Source of the DNA: Phytoseiulus persimilis | Taxonomy: Eukaryota; Arthropoda; Arachnida; Mesostigmata; Phytoseiidae | Length of the DNA: 64,000 nt | NCBI GenBank assembly: GCA_037576195.1 | Contig: CM075101.1 | Location: 53,382,001 to 53,446,000, forward strand | Direction of reading: 5' to 3' | In this document: positions 36,465 to 46,629 of the stretch, in pieces | Layout: the number at the start of each line of letters is the position of its first letter | Position numbering within the stretch: position 1 is the first letter of the stretch | Made by a program: the position numbers and the translations under genes | The notes under the pieces: generated by a model | Seen by the model: the letters and a program-made list of their open reading frames with translations, nothing else | Databases searched by the model: none | What the model was told of the DNA's origin: nothing

Positions 36465-36666
36465 TCATTTGAGCGGATTCAACTTCGCATGATCTCCGGA
36501 CTTTACCGCGTTATTCCCTATCATTGCATATTTCGCCTGCTTCTCCTTGATCGCGCCGAATTTAAGTAAGGCACCCGGCTCCCTCATATCCAATTCTGAC
36601 TGCTCTTCGGCTACCAGTTTCCGCTGTTGACGACGCTTCAGAACGAAATCTTGGAGTTTCTCCAAT
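36465..36666 (-). CDS. Terminal exon of an unidentified small gene
   Basis: The acceptor TTTCTGATTTCAG precedes a frame encoding LEKLQDFVLKRRQQRKLVAE, then a GALLKFGAIKEKQAKYAMIG block, ending HAKLNPLK and a stop at 36465. Codon pattern, acceptor and compositional bias support real coding. An upstream exon probably lies within 36680-37130, where AG acceptors and an ATG are present, but I cannot fix it. It lies between RRP5 (same strand) and SPRING1 (opposite strand). I do not recognise the family. The basic helical composition would suit a mitochondrial or nucleolar small protein, but that is a guess. Confidence 0.5.
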
Positions 36667-37285
36667 CTGAAATCAGAAATTGATACAAGCGTTGGCTTCA
36701 GAGCTCATGTGGAGCACATCGCGGAATTTTTCTTCTAGGCGGCTCCAAACCTAGAAAAGAGTTTTCCAACACGCCACTATGGCGCCTTGACGGTAGAGAG
36801 AGGAAAAGGGGAAACAAAGTTGGCTGCGCGAGAGCTCGCGAAGCCTTGCCCGAGCCTCACTCAACATCGCGCACTGCCCCGGAAACGCTCGCTGTCGGTT
36901 TGCTCGCATCGCTCTGCTCGCTCGCCATATACCTAACCTCAGTTTCCGAAAGTCCCTCAAACTCCGAAGGTGCAGCTCAAAGCTGTCCAGGAAGGCCGTG
37001 GAATCCCAGAAGGAACAAGCAACGAACGATTCGTTGCCCCCCGTGACTCTCTGTTTCAAAAAGAGCGCCGCTTTCCCCATGCGCTCTCCCATCCCACACA
37101 TGAGTCGTGGTCGGTGAATAAACATCAGCACGGACTGGGATAGAATCGCTTACGACTGAGCTCTATCGTGGTTCTCTGAGTACGAGCAAGCCGCTCAGCT
37201 GGGAGCCAGATCCTGACATCATGAAGTGGTGTCTCATGAGGGAAAGGCGAATGATTTCACCGTGCAGTTTAACAGATGTGATGTG
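36667..37285. promoter_or_regulatory. Region between the unidentified minus-strand gene and SPRING1
   Basis: It should hold the 5' part of the minus-strand gene ending at 36465 and the promoter of SPRING1. The acceptor TTGGAAAACTCTTTTCTAG at about 36751 (minus) suggests another minus-strand exon at 36695-36750, which I could not connect by phase. Confidence 0.35.
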
Positions 37286-38181
37286 ATGATTCACGCAAAC
37301 CACCTCATTCGTTTTCTCCGGAGGAAACTCGTGCTCGCAATAATCTTCTCAGCATCACTCATATACTGCGTCACCACCGTTCTCTGGGACTCGCCCGGAG
37401 ATGGTCTAGCTGCTGACGGTTCGGACATAAGTTCTGTATCGCTACCCGCTAACACTTTCCGCTGGTCGTCGAACTCGACGTCTTTGACATGCCGCAATTC
37501 TTTGCAGGTGAGCGAGCGCGATTTCAGAGCAACGCCATGATAGAATAAATTTACAGTCAGAATGTGTTTGGAATTCATGTTGCAGAGACGCCCTCTCCGA
37601 GAACGCGGCTCGTTGTCGGAGATCCGACGTCACGAGGCCTCTAATTTTATATCTAAACCTTGTTCATCACTCTACCCTCACAGGGACCTCAATGGGTTGC
37701 AGACGATAGAGGTTACGTGTGCAATAGAACTCTGCTGCTAAGCACAGGTTGTTGCGACGCCGACCAGGGACTCGAAAGGTACAAGCACTTTCAGCACACC
37801 TAGTTGTTTGGTGGACGTGATGAGCGAGGAGGGACTTTAACCCCATCGTCCTTTATCTCTGTCAATCCTTTATCTCTGTCAACCGTGGGTATTTCGATCG
37901 GAGTTGAACTTTGCAGGTATCCTTGCGACACGTGCGCTGACGGTTGTTGTTCGTCGTACGAGTTCTGCATTTCGTGTTGTCTACGTCCTCAACAAAGACC
38001 AACCCTCGAGCGCGTTCTCGGACGTCTCGGACGGAGCCCGAAGTCACTCAAATTATATGCTCTCGTTCAAACACAGTTCGACCTCTGCCTCACGAAATGC
38101 CGAACATCGTCGCAAAGTGTACGCAATGAGAACACTTACATCGACCCCATCAAGAAACACTGTTTTGGCGAAAATGCCTGA
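37286..38181 (+). CDS. SPRING1: SPRING, SREBF pathway regulator in the Golgi
   Basis: Three exons, 37286-37507, 37684-37778 and 37917-38181, join in phase to 193 aa (human SPRING/C12orf49 is 205 aa). The N-terminus is basic, followed by one transmembrane segment (KLVLAIIFSASLIYCVTTVL), as in a type II Golgi protein. The Cys-rich lumenal domain is very well conserved: CRNSLQ, then RGYVCNRTLLLSTGCC, then CADGCCSSYEFCISCCLRPQ, then CLTKCRTSSQSVRNENTYID, ending near HCFGENA. SPRING binds S1P (MBTPS1) and promotes its maturation, which lets SREBP and other substrates be cleaved. Arthropods lack sterol synthesis, so here it probably serves lipid regulation through SREBP or other S1P substrates (inference). 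I chose the ATG at 37286 because it gives a short cytosolic tail like the family; the longer upstream frame has no ATG. Confidence 0.93.
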
Positions 38182-38275
38182 AGTCGCTCTTGTTCCGGCA
38201 GGCAACACTGTACCTCTTGTTGATAAGCTCTCTCATGGTAGCAGAGAGAGTGACGTATATTGTACAATACGATGG

Positions 38276-38281
38276 AATAAA
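38276..38281 (+). terminator. AATAAA poly(A) signal of SPRING1
   Basis: AATAAA 95 bp after the SPRING1 stop codon, just short of the 3' end of the convergent minus-strand gene at 38371. Confidence 0.6.
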
Positions 38282-38370
38282 GATTCAAGATGATACACGG
38301 ACCGAATGCACTCCGCGATCCATGAATTTCCCGACCCCGAGTGTATTATCAGGACTTGAGGAATCAGAAT

Positions 38371-39098
38371 TCAAAGTGATCCCAAGTACCTGAAGATACA
38401 GTTTCATGTCTCCCCGATCAGACTGATCTACTTCTCACACGGCTCGAAGCTTGCTTCGGTCGAGTGAAAGACTGAGAAATCTGAGACTCGAAACCATCGA
38501 GCACTTACCGTAGTACATCCTTCTCGAAGAGCACTTTACGCAATTTGTCTTTGTCGATCTTCACCTGACCATCAACGATTTGACGGCACCCTTGTCGAAA
38601 CTCCGCTTTCTCGAACGCTGTCAACGACGCGTAGAACTCCATCGTGATTGGACGCAGCAGTTCCTGGGAACATTGAAGTATTTTGGTCTTCCTGATCGCA
38701 GTCGGAGAAACCAGGTTTCGTATGGGCAGCGATGGCACAAGCCTGACCAGGCCGCTCATTTGCGAGCTCCTTCTGCACGCATCCACTCAGCGGGATTTCA
38801 TACACAAAACGCCATGGATGGTTCACGCATCCGCGGGCCATCGACGACGAACCGATAGCTGTTACTCTTCCGAAACGAACTGGAGCCGAAACCAAATGGA
38901 GAGAGGGATATTCAGGACGTTTCTAAGATATTCCTCACCCGAGGAGCTGTAGCAAGTATCGATGCGTCGCTCTTTTTCATGTTCACGCCCTTAGCCAAAA
39001 GCAGCTTCAGGTTAGCCTCGATTTCTGCTAGGCGGGTTTTCTGAATCCTCGGCGTGAATTTGCGCTTCCGCCTGCCAGCAGGAGATTGTTTGACCACC
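38371..39098 (-). CDS. 3' exons of an unidentified minus-strand gene
   Basis: Two terminal exons are phase-consistent: 38509-38663 (ELLRPITMEFYASLTAFEKA onward to EKDVLR) and 38371-38389 (YLGSL and stop). A further exon at about 38938-39098 follows a good acceptor and encodes VVKQSPAGRRKRKFTPRIQK, then a helical RLAEIEANLKLLLAKGVNMK block and ILATAPR before a GTGAGG donor. That block faintly resembles an mTERF repeat (leucine-rich helix, then KGV, then P), but I would not assign the family. The exon between 38663 and 38938 is unresolved. Upstream coding-like frames at 39130-39300 and 40500-40772 may belong to the same gene. The gene converges on SPRING1. Confidence 0.4.
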
Positions 39099-40999
39099 TT
39101 CGAATGGAGAGTAGAAAGAACGGTTGAACCACTCCGGATTGATCCGATCGTCGAGAAGATGGACTAGAGGCGACAAGTCGCCGCCTGATTTCTTTCGGTT
39201 CTGTGCAGCCAACTGTGCAGCTGATGTTCCATCCACTGGGCACGAAATCTCAGACTGTTTTCTTACACTGGTGCATGCATATCCCGTACACTCGGAATAT
39301 TCGGAAGTCTGGCGATAACCCGAGTTTCGCACGAAAGCTCTTACCTCCATGACTCGAGCGGTCGTAAAAAATCCTTGCAGTCTGGTCAAACACTCAGAAC
39401 ACCAGCAATGTTCCTCAAACGATACTATCCGCTCCCAAGCACTGAGCAGTAGTGAGTCGAATCTGTTTTTGCGGGACCCACGTGCGTGGACTGCAACAGA
39501 ATACCAGAGGGCGCCACTTTACAGTTCCTCCTCTCAACGATCAACAGAGGGGAGGGGTCGCCACAACTGACACAGGTGACATGAGATTTCATTTTCCGTT
39601 TGCTGAGATCGGATTTGTGGGTAACCTAGCAGGGAAACGAGAAAATGTAGAGGTGCAAGGGTCTGCAACCGAAAGCTAAGCTGGAACTTTTTAGCGCGCC
39701 GTTTCGTCCTCACCCCTCGCTCTGCCGCGATCGGGAGAGGTCTCGTGTTGATCTTCACATTGGGCCTCGGGAACCATCCGTCCAGCTGACATCCCGAGTA
39801 TTCGAACACCAGGATGAAAGTCTGAAAGCAACCGATCACTTATACGCGCCGATGTTGCCGTATATTGCCTGAGTGCCTCTTGTCAGTGAAACGTGAGTTG
39901 AAGGTCTTCCCTCGTGAATGATTTCTTCCATTCCGGATCGATTGTCAGCCTACCTGATGCAATAACTGGAAACTTTACGCACCTTGCTGGATCATGCACT
40001 CCTCAAAGTGGGTGTTCATTCCTCGAAACCATAACCAATAAAGGTACGCTGACTGAACTGTGAGGATCTGAACGTGCAAGAAGGCTAGTGAACCGAACGG
40101 ATCTAGAACTCGACTTCCGTCACCCTCTCTCAGGGCTTGAGCTTTGGACAGCGAAATATATAGCTCGTACAGCTGGCTTCGCGAACGGTGGCATAGTCAG
40201 GATTGTTTCCGTGTCCATTGCATACTCTGGTGGAGATCCCATGCCAGCATGACAGTGCTATCTGCGCTTCATTGTGCTTTGTCATTGCGTCGCTCTTCTG
40301 ATCGGCTGCGTCGAATACTGACCGTGTTCGCCGCTTTCGAGATCATGAGTACACATTCCATCTGATAGTGCTGCATGGCAGTGATAATGAGACGAGAGAA
40401 ATTGGACTCCCGTTTTGTAACATACGGTTCAGAATCAATGAGAATCGAAGGTCGAAATCTCAACTTGGAAAGTAACTGATGTTCACGTCATCGTGAATAG
40501 GGATGCCTCCGCTCCTGGGAATGAGATTCTCTTGGAATGAGCTCTGGAATCCTGCTCTATGAAAGGAGGGAACTCCCAGTGATGCAGGAAGGTGACTCTA
40601 TCGTGAATGATTTTGAGCCACTGACTTTTGATGGGGTCGTATTCGTGCTCGAATCAGTCGGGAGGACTCAGAATATTCTTTTGAATCTACCCAATGGAGG
40701 TGCTGTCTTTCTTCTCACTTCTTGCTTCCGGGGCACTCACTGCGGAATGAGCTGGCTGTTATCGTCTTCCATTCAGTTTATGAGATGAACCCATGTCTTT
40801 CGGAGAGTCAACATCCAATGACGAGCCGAATGCCAAGTTTCAAATCCCTCGCTTCCTGATGAAATTTTGTCTACCGTTAGGGAGCCGCTTATTCATTTCT
40901 AGGATAGGGAAACAGTTCTTCAGGTATGATGCAGATATTCTCAAGATGGACCGTCTGTTTGCAGGACTCATCGAGCTGCCACAGCTTAACTCGCTCAGA
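39099..40999 (-). other. Coding-like fragments on the minus strand, unresolved
   Basis: Several minus-strand frames look coding but I could not join them: an ISCPVDGTSAAQLAAQNRKK stretch near 39180-39260, an RFRPSILIDSEPYVTKRESN and MQHYQMECVLMISKAANT stretch at 40320-40463, an EYDPIKSQWLKIIHDRVTFL stretch near 40560-40650, and a possible start MEDDNSQLIPQ at 40772. They may form the 5' part of the gene ending at 38371. A decayed repeat motif lies at 40186-40212 on the plus strand. The 3' part of the region contains the promoter of the plus-strand hydrolase. Confidence 0.3.
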
Positions 41000-42632
41000 A
41001 TGAACGCAAGAGCACTTGCAGTCTGTAGGATTGCTAGCGCTATCTCCAAATCGAAATCTCGGCCGTGTCTTCTGTCCATCGTTCAGAGAGGGATCCAGAG
41101 TTATGCTGATCATTGGAAGTAGGTTCGAGGAACGGGTTCGCATGGGCCTACGCGAAACGAACTTTGACTATCAAAATTATATCGGTCGTTGAGCTCCGTT
41201 CTCCGGTCACTTATGCAACTAATGGGTTCCGTGACAGGTGTGAAGAAATTCGCATCCCCACACCTTGTGGAACACTCGCGGCCAAAGCTTGGGGTAACGT
41301 GAACGCCAAACCCATTCTGGCATTGCACGGATGGCAAGACAACGCGAACACATATGATTTGCTCATACCCTACTTGAAGCCCAACTACAGGTTCGTGGAG
41401 GCTCTTTGAGCAGTTTCAAATCGAATTCAACGATTTTTCGCATGATTCGATCCGTTATGAACGTTGCTCCGTTTCAGGGTGATCGCGCTCGACTTCATAG
41501 GTCACGGATACTCGTCGCATCTGGCGCCCGGCCTCTCCTACTCCCCTAACAGCTTCATCCTCGATATCCAACGTGTAGCAGATTATTTCGATTGGGAACA
41601 ATTCACCATCATCGGTGCGGACTGAGGAGTTACTGTGCATGGACAAAATTTCACGTCCCGGGATCGCTCCGAATTCCATTGCATCCTCCGAGACTTTACG
41701 ATTCCAGGGCACTCAATGGGGGGTGGTATAGGGCACGTCTATGCGATGCTATTCCCGGACAGACTCAAGACTCTGGTCACAATCGATGTTCCTTTGCCCG
41801 CTACGATGACGACGGACAAATTCGTCATGATGACTGTCTTCTCCACTTTGAACCTTCTACGCATTGAGAGGTTTGTCTCCCGAGGCTCGTTATGTAGAAA
41901 CGCGGAACCCGAAAATGAAACAATCCCAGTTGGGATGAGTTCAGAGCTCCAGCTGAAACTTGGCATTCGCTTCTACCCTGTTATTCGACCGACATACATC
42001 GATTTGTCGCTATTCAATTACAGTTGGAACTTCTGCTTATTTGGCCTTCGAGATTCGATAAACTTTCGCCTGATTTCAGGGAACATGTTGGAGAGAAACC
42101 GTTCGCTTATTCGGAGGCCGAAATCATCGAGAAACACATGACGGCCATAAAGAACGCCTACACTGAGGACGCGCTGAAGGTTCTGATGAGAAGAGGATGC
42201 ACCAGAATCGGAGAGGACCTCTACACCTTCAACCGAGATCGGCGTCTCAAATATATTTACTGGAATTCGTTCGACGCGGACACCTCTGAGCAGCTGGCCG
42301 CTTTGTACAAGAACGAGCTCTTAGCGATCCGGTAGGTGTTGCTTCCCGACTTCTAGTGAGATTCACAACTCCGGCGGGAGAACCCTCAGAGCAGCAAGAT
42401 TTGATACTGCGGAGTCGAAGTTGGAATACCCTCAGGCCTCTGAATCGATTGTGGCTTTGATTGCAGCTGCCTCCCGATGCAGTTCAAACGAAAGGGTTAC
42501 CACAGGATCCAGCAGATACACAAACAAAACTGTTCGCGGTATCAATATACGGAACTCGAAGCCCTCCATCACATACAGATGACGGATCCGGAGAAGGTAG
42601 CACCAGTGATCAATAATTTTCTCGATGGGTAA
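41000..42632 (+). CDS. SERHL: SERHL/kraken-like alpha/beta hydrolase, probably mitochondrial
   Basis: Six exons, 41000-41118, 41238-41390, 41478-41614, 41708-41870, 42080-42331 and 42467-42632, join in phase to 329 aa. The first 40 residues ([20 protein letters not shown] onward) are Arg/Lys/Ser-rich without acids, a likely mitochondrial presequence. The hydrolase core follows: [23 protein letters not shown] (oxyanion HG), [12 protein letters not shown], and the nucleophile elbow GHSMGGG with Ser. The HHIQMTDP block near the end is the catalytic-His region (human HCVHMSEP). Drosophila kraken and vertebrate SERHL are serine hydrolases of unclear substrate. The segment that should carry the acidic catalytic residue is very short in this splice form. 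An in-frame open stretch in the last intron ([20 protein letters not shown]) resembles that missing part, so the last join may be wrong or alternative. Confidence 0.88.
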
Positions 42633-42722
42633 GAATCGTGATATCGGTCACACTGGCCGTGACACTGCGACACACCGACTAGTCTCCCCCATCGAAACGT
42701 TTTTGTTGTTCGTTGATTTGGA

Positions 42723-42728
42723 AATAAA
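42723..42728 (+). terminator. AATAAA poly(A) signal of the SERHL-like gene
   Basis: AATAAA 91 bp after the stop codon, just upstream of the LINE remnant. Confidence 0.6.
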
Positions 42729-42899
42729 GTGAGTGTATCCCGAACACCGGTTGCTGGCTAGGTCGAGGTTACTAATAGCCTCAGTTAAGCTCAACTCCAA
42801 CTTGGTTTATATTCATGGACTTGTCTCGCTGCCCTCCCACAAATCTACAGTAGCTGTGAGGGCGGGATCTCATGGGTGTGAATCCCCCTCGGGTGGTCG

Positions 42900-44310
42900 C
42901 TACAGCCACTACAATGGGCTGACAATCGATATTCCGGGAAAAATAGACTCGATAGACTGCCAGAAGGCCAGAAGCTCGGCTCGTTGGCCGTGTGGCATAA
43001 ACCAACGCCTTGGGTGCCACGCTAAGCTAGCAATCGCGGGTTCGATCCCCGGCCGTCAACAAAAATTTCTTATGTGGTAAAAAGAGGATTTAATTTGTAT
43101 CAGAATTAAATCTGAACCATCTTAAGACCCAAGCCCACCGCCCGCAATGGGATTTGCGAGGCGATAGGGAGTGTTACTGCAGCAATACCGAAAGGTGATC
43201 CCAGGATACTTCTGAGGGCTGGCTGAGAGGTTCAGCCGGGAAACAAAGAAAGACTGCCAGAAGGCATTTGACCTCTCTCCACGCCAGAGAATGGTCTACG
43301 CCTTCAAACAAGCAGGCGTCAATGGTCAAATGCTGAAAGTGATTGAAAGTTTCTACCACCAAGACTCGCTCAAAGTCGATACCGGTAGGGGGAACCTCAG
43401 TCGAGATCCTCCAGAATCGAGGCACGCCGCAAGGGAATTCGCTCAGCGGCTCCGGATTCTCTCTCCTCCCGCAGGCTAGCCAGAGAAGATAACGGATGAG
43501 TTCAGAACGGGAACGATAGCCACGTTTGCTGATAATATCATCATCCTGCACAGCAACCGGCTACGCGTAAGAACCCGGCGAAAACCATGGTCATGAAGCT
43601 GAGAAGGGGAGGACCTCTAAGTTAGCACGATCGAATGACATGGAAAGGGGAACCACTCGAGTTCGTCACCAGCGCAAAATACCTAGGAATTCGGCTGCAA
43701 ACAACTGGCACTTGTTTGACGAACCACGTTGAAGAAGTGTGCTGTAAAATCACTACAGCAATGCACATTGGAATCGACGGCCCATACCTTCTGTCTGTGT
43801 ATACGGCACTAAAGCTCTTCCATAGAAAGGCGCTGCCAAAAATCAACTACGGGCTGGAAAGGCTCTAGGTCCATCTCACGCTCGAGAACTGTTTCTGTTC
43901 GTACCTCAAGAGTTTTCAAAGTCTCAAAAACCTCGCTCAACAGATATGTCTATGTGCTGGCCAACATCGATTCACCATCCGTAGAACTCACGAGAATCTA
44001 CGTGAAAGCACGCACAACACCAGCCCAGCAGGAATTCATGGACGAGTGGAAATTGAAGCTAGCGGGAGCCAAGGAAGTGCTCGAGAACGACCCGATCATG
44101 AACAAGAGAGACTGGTGGAGCGGACCAATTTTCCCAGGAAGGCATATCTACACGCGTTATCTGATACACGGACAACACCATCGATTGTGCGGCACCACCG
44201 GTCGACATACACCGATCGCCACATGTGTCTGCCTTCTTTGTGGACAAGGCTGCCCGCGTTACCACGCTCTTTCATGTGAATCAAGACCGAGGCTCGAAGA
44301 TCTCGGATGA
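42900..44310 (+). mobile_element. Decayed non-LTR retrotransposon (LINE), RT and 3' end
   Basis: With the SINE removed, the reverse transcriptase reads through its first core motif: IDCQKAFDLSPRQRMVYAFK then AGVNGQML (family pattern DxxKAFD and GV). Further on come a motif-C equivalent FADNIII near 43530 (functional enzymes have F/YADD, so it is catalytically dead), a thumb-like KYLGIRLQTTG block near 43680, and a terminal CLLCGQGCPRYHALSCESR block near 44230-44280, the CCHC-like end of many LINE ORF2 proteins. Several stops and frameshifts interrupt it. It is followed by an AT-rich stretch. Clade not assigned. Confidence 0.8.
42954..43265 (+). mobile_element. tRNA-derived SINE inserted in the LINE, with 15-bp target-site duplications
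   Basis: A 282-bp insert (42969-43250) is bounded by two identical 15-mers, AGACTGCCAGAAGGC, at 42954-42968 and 43251-43265. The head has RNA polymerase III promoter elements: an A box (TGGCCGTGTGG, about 42984-42994) and a B box (GGTTCGATCCC, about 43038-43048), followed by a tRNA-unrelated body and an A-rich end (AAACAAAGAA). Removing the insert and one 15-mer restores the LINE frame across KAFD. These are the hallmarks of L1-type target-primed retroposition of a SINE. Confidence 0.85.
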
Positions 44311-46629
44311 ACGAAAAATATATTATGTAACATACGTGCAATAAATTAATGTATATATATAGAATGTTTCCACGGGATATCAGAGATGACGGATAGTAGC
44401 TGGATGGGACCCCTCCCGGAATCCCGCCACCCAGGAACCCCCACGGCAGTTCACGGCTCTCATGACAAGATATGCAGCAGAGGCCGGTTCCGTTCTTCTG
44501 GCTCAGGATGACCCTGCATTTCCCTGCCGCCAGTTGTGTCCACTCTATCGCCTATATTCTGCCCTTTTGGGGGCTGCATAATCTCAGTGTGCAGAAATAA
44601 CATCGGTAACACGAGCTCGGTGTGGTGAATTTCTATCGTCGGTTAACCCGCTCACATCCCCACATTCGGGTCGTGCGAAACGGCGTCCTTTCCATGATGT
44701 TATCGAGAGCACGGTGCGTGTGTTAGGCTCTTTCTTTGGCCACTACTGAAGTTTGGTATGAATATGAGAGCCCCCGGAAATCAACAGAACCGGGCTTCAG
44801 AGGTAGTCTCGAGGTTGAGCTGAAGATTCCAGATTAGATTCGTCCGTTTTATTCATCTGTCACCCAGGGAAGCTTGAATATAGTTTGAAAAGCTCCGTCG
44901 CGAGCTGAACGAAGATGAAGCCTCCTGCACATTCTTTCGTCCACATCGGGCAGTCAACCTATGCTCTCTAGCGCTGTTTCCGACTATATTTCGGGACCAT
45001 AACCCGAGAGGAGTTCTATTAGGTTCTAGAGTACTAGGAGACTATTACAGAGGTCGGAATCTGAAGCCTCGGTTTCCGATTCGTTCGTCCAGGCATGCGG
45101 CATGACGTGCTCGGCTTTGTGTTGCGAGTATAGCCTGTGCGGCGCCTCCCCAGATGGGACAGCCATTTCTTAAACTGATTTTATTCGGCGATGGCTCGCT
45201 TTGAACTCCAGCAAGTCGATTTGAATGGGAACTCCAGAATCTTGCAGCATATCAAAGAATATTATGTCTTCAGGGTGTTGTAGACCGTGAACGAGTTTTC
45301 GAAGAAATCAGCTGAACAGCGATAGAGCTGAGACAGTCATGCTGGAGGCCAAACCTCGCTCGTCTGTGCACGGTGGAGTTTTAATTATTTGAATAACTTT
45401 GCATTACGAAGAACATTACGTCCCCAGACATCTCAGCCCCAAGAGGTTTCAGCCCCATTACCCCTCGGCTTCGACCACATATATATGTTTAGATATTTTT
45501 CATGTCAGCGCCGGCGGCAAAGTGTGTTAGGGAGAACTACTGCGTAACCAGGTTTCTCCTTTCGATGAAATTTTTACATGCAGTCATGCATACAATGGAA
45601 GATCACATCTACATGAGGACCAGGAACATTATAATTCAAAGCCGATCGCCAGCGGTTCGGGTGGGGGTATGGGGGGCCGGAGAGACTCGACCCCGTTGTC
45701 GAATAAGCGAGAATCAGAAGTGAGGAGCAACGTTGATCGTGGCTAGCTCATGACATGAAGTTATTGAAGCGATGCACCATTCGAAACGAAACCTCATCGC
45801 TCGGGGAATTTAGATCTACTGGGCGCCCCTGGTTGACTGAGCTGTTCTAGTTTAGTTCTTGAGCTCCCATATTTTACGTGTTGGCAAGGCCCTTCCAATG
45901 AGCTTTCCTCGCTGACGTCTTTTGTCTTCTTTCTCTTGGGACGAGACAAAGGCGATGTTGCCTCCGAATGAATATCTATCACGCGACCTTCCAAAGCTCA
46001 ATCACTGTTGTCGAGAGCTTGCCGTAATAGAATGGAGGTACGAACAATTTTGAGCTTGCGAAATACGAAAATCTGTGATTTATTCCCAGAGCTCCTACCT
46101 ATTTATGCGTTCTCGCCGGAACTTGGTGGATGATGTGAGAGATTATCGATTACTCAGCCTCGAATCATCTTCGTCTGATTCCATCCAAAGCCCGAACGCG
46201 TAACTTCACGGAACAACATTGGCCTCTGCGAATCGGGTCAAGATTTCGAAAGGCGAGATACGAAATATTCTGGTCTCCGATCCGATGAATCTTTCATCGC
46301 TTTGGTACCGCTCACGTGTTCGAACTGAATTCTCACCTCGATCGTGTCCGCAAAGACACGTGACTATGCCTCCAACCTCCTGACAAATCTTCACTTGATG
46401 GATGAATAAAGGCCGGGTTCTTTTCTCCGGCCCTCGCCGAAAGCCCTGGGAACGGGTTGACAAAGCCGGTTCGGCTTTCCCATTGCTTGGTCAGACGTTA
46501 ATCGCTGGCAGAACGAGACTTCATTGAAAACGTTAGCTTTGCGCCGTCAAGCTCGCCTATGTCTATGCCAATCAGGTGAACGATTGGCGGCCGGATTCCA
46601 CGATGGAACTTGTGATTGTGAGTGTCAAC
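44311..46629. other. Stretch without a supported gene
   Basis: I could not support a gene. A minus-strand frame at 45794-45994 has a coding look (SPLSRPKRKKTKDVSEESSL) and could be an exon with a GTAAAA donor after it, and another at 46206-46463 carries a VKICQEVGGIVTCLCGHDRG stretch. Neither could be linked to a start or stop exon. An AT microsatellite-like patch (TATATATA) is at 44352-44361. Confidence 0.35.
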
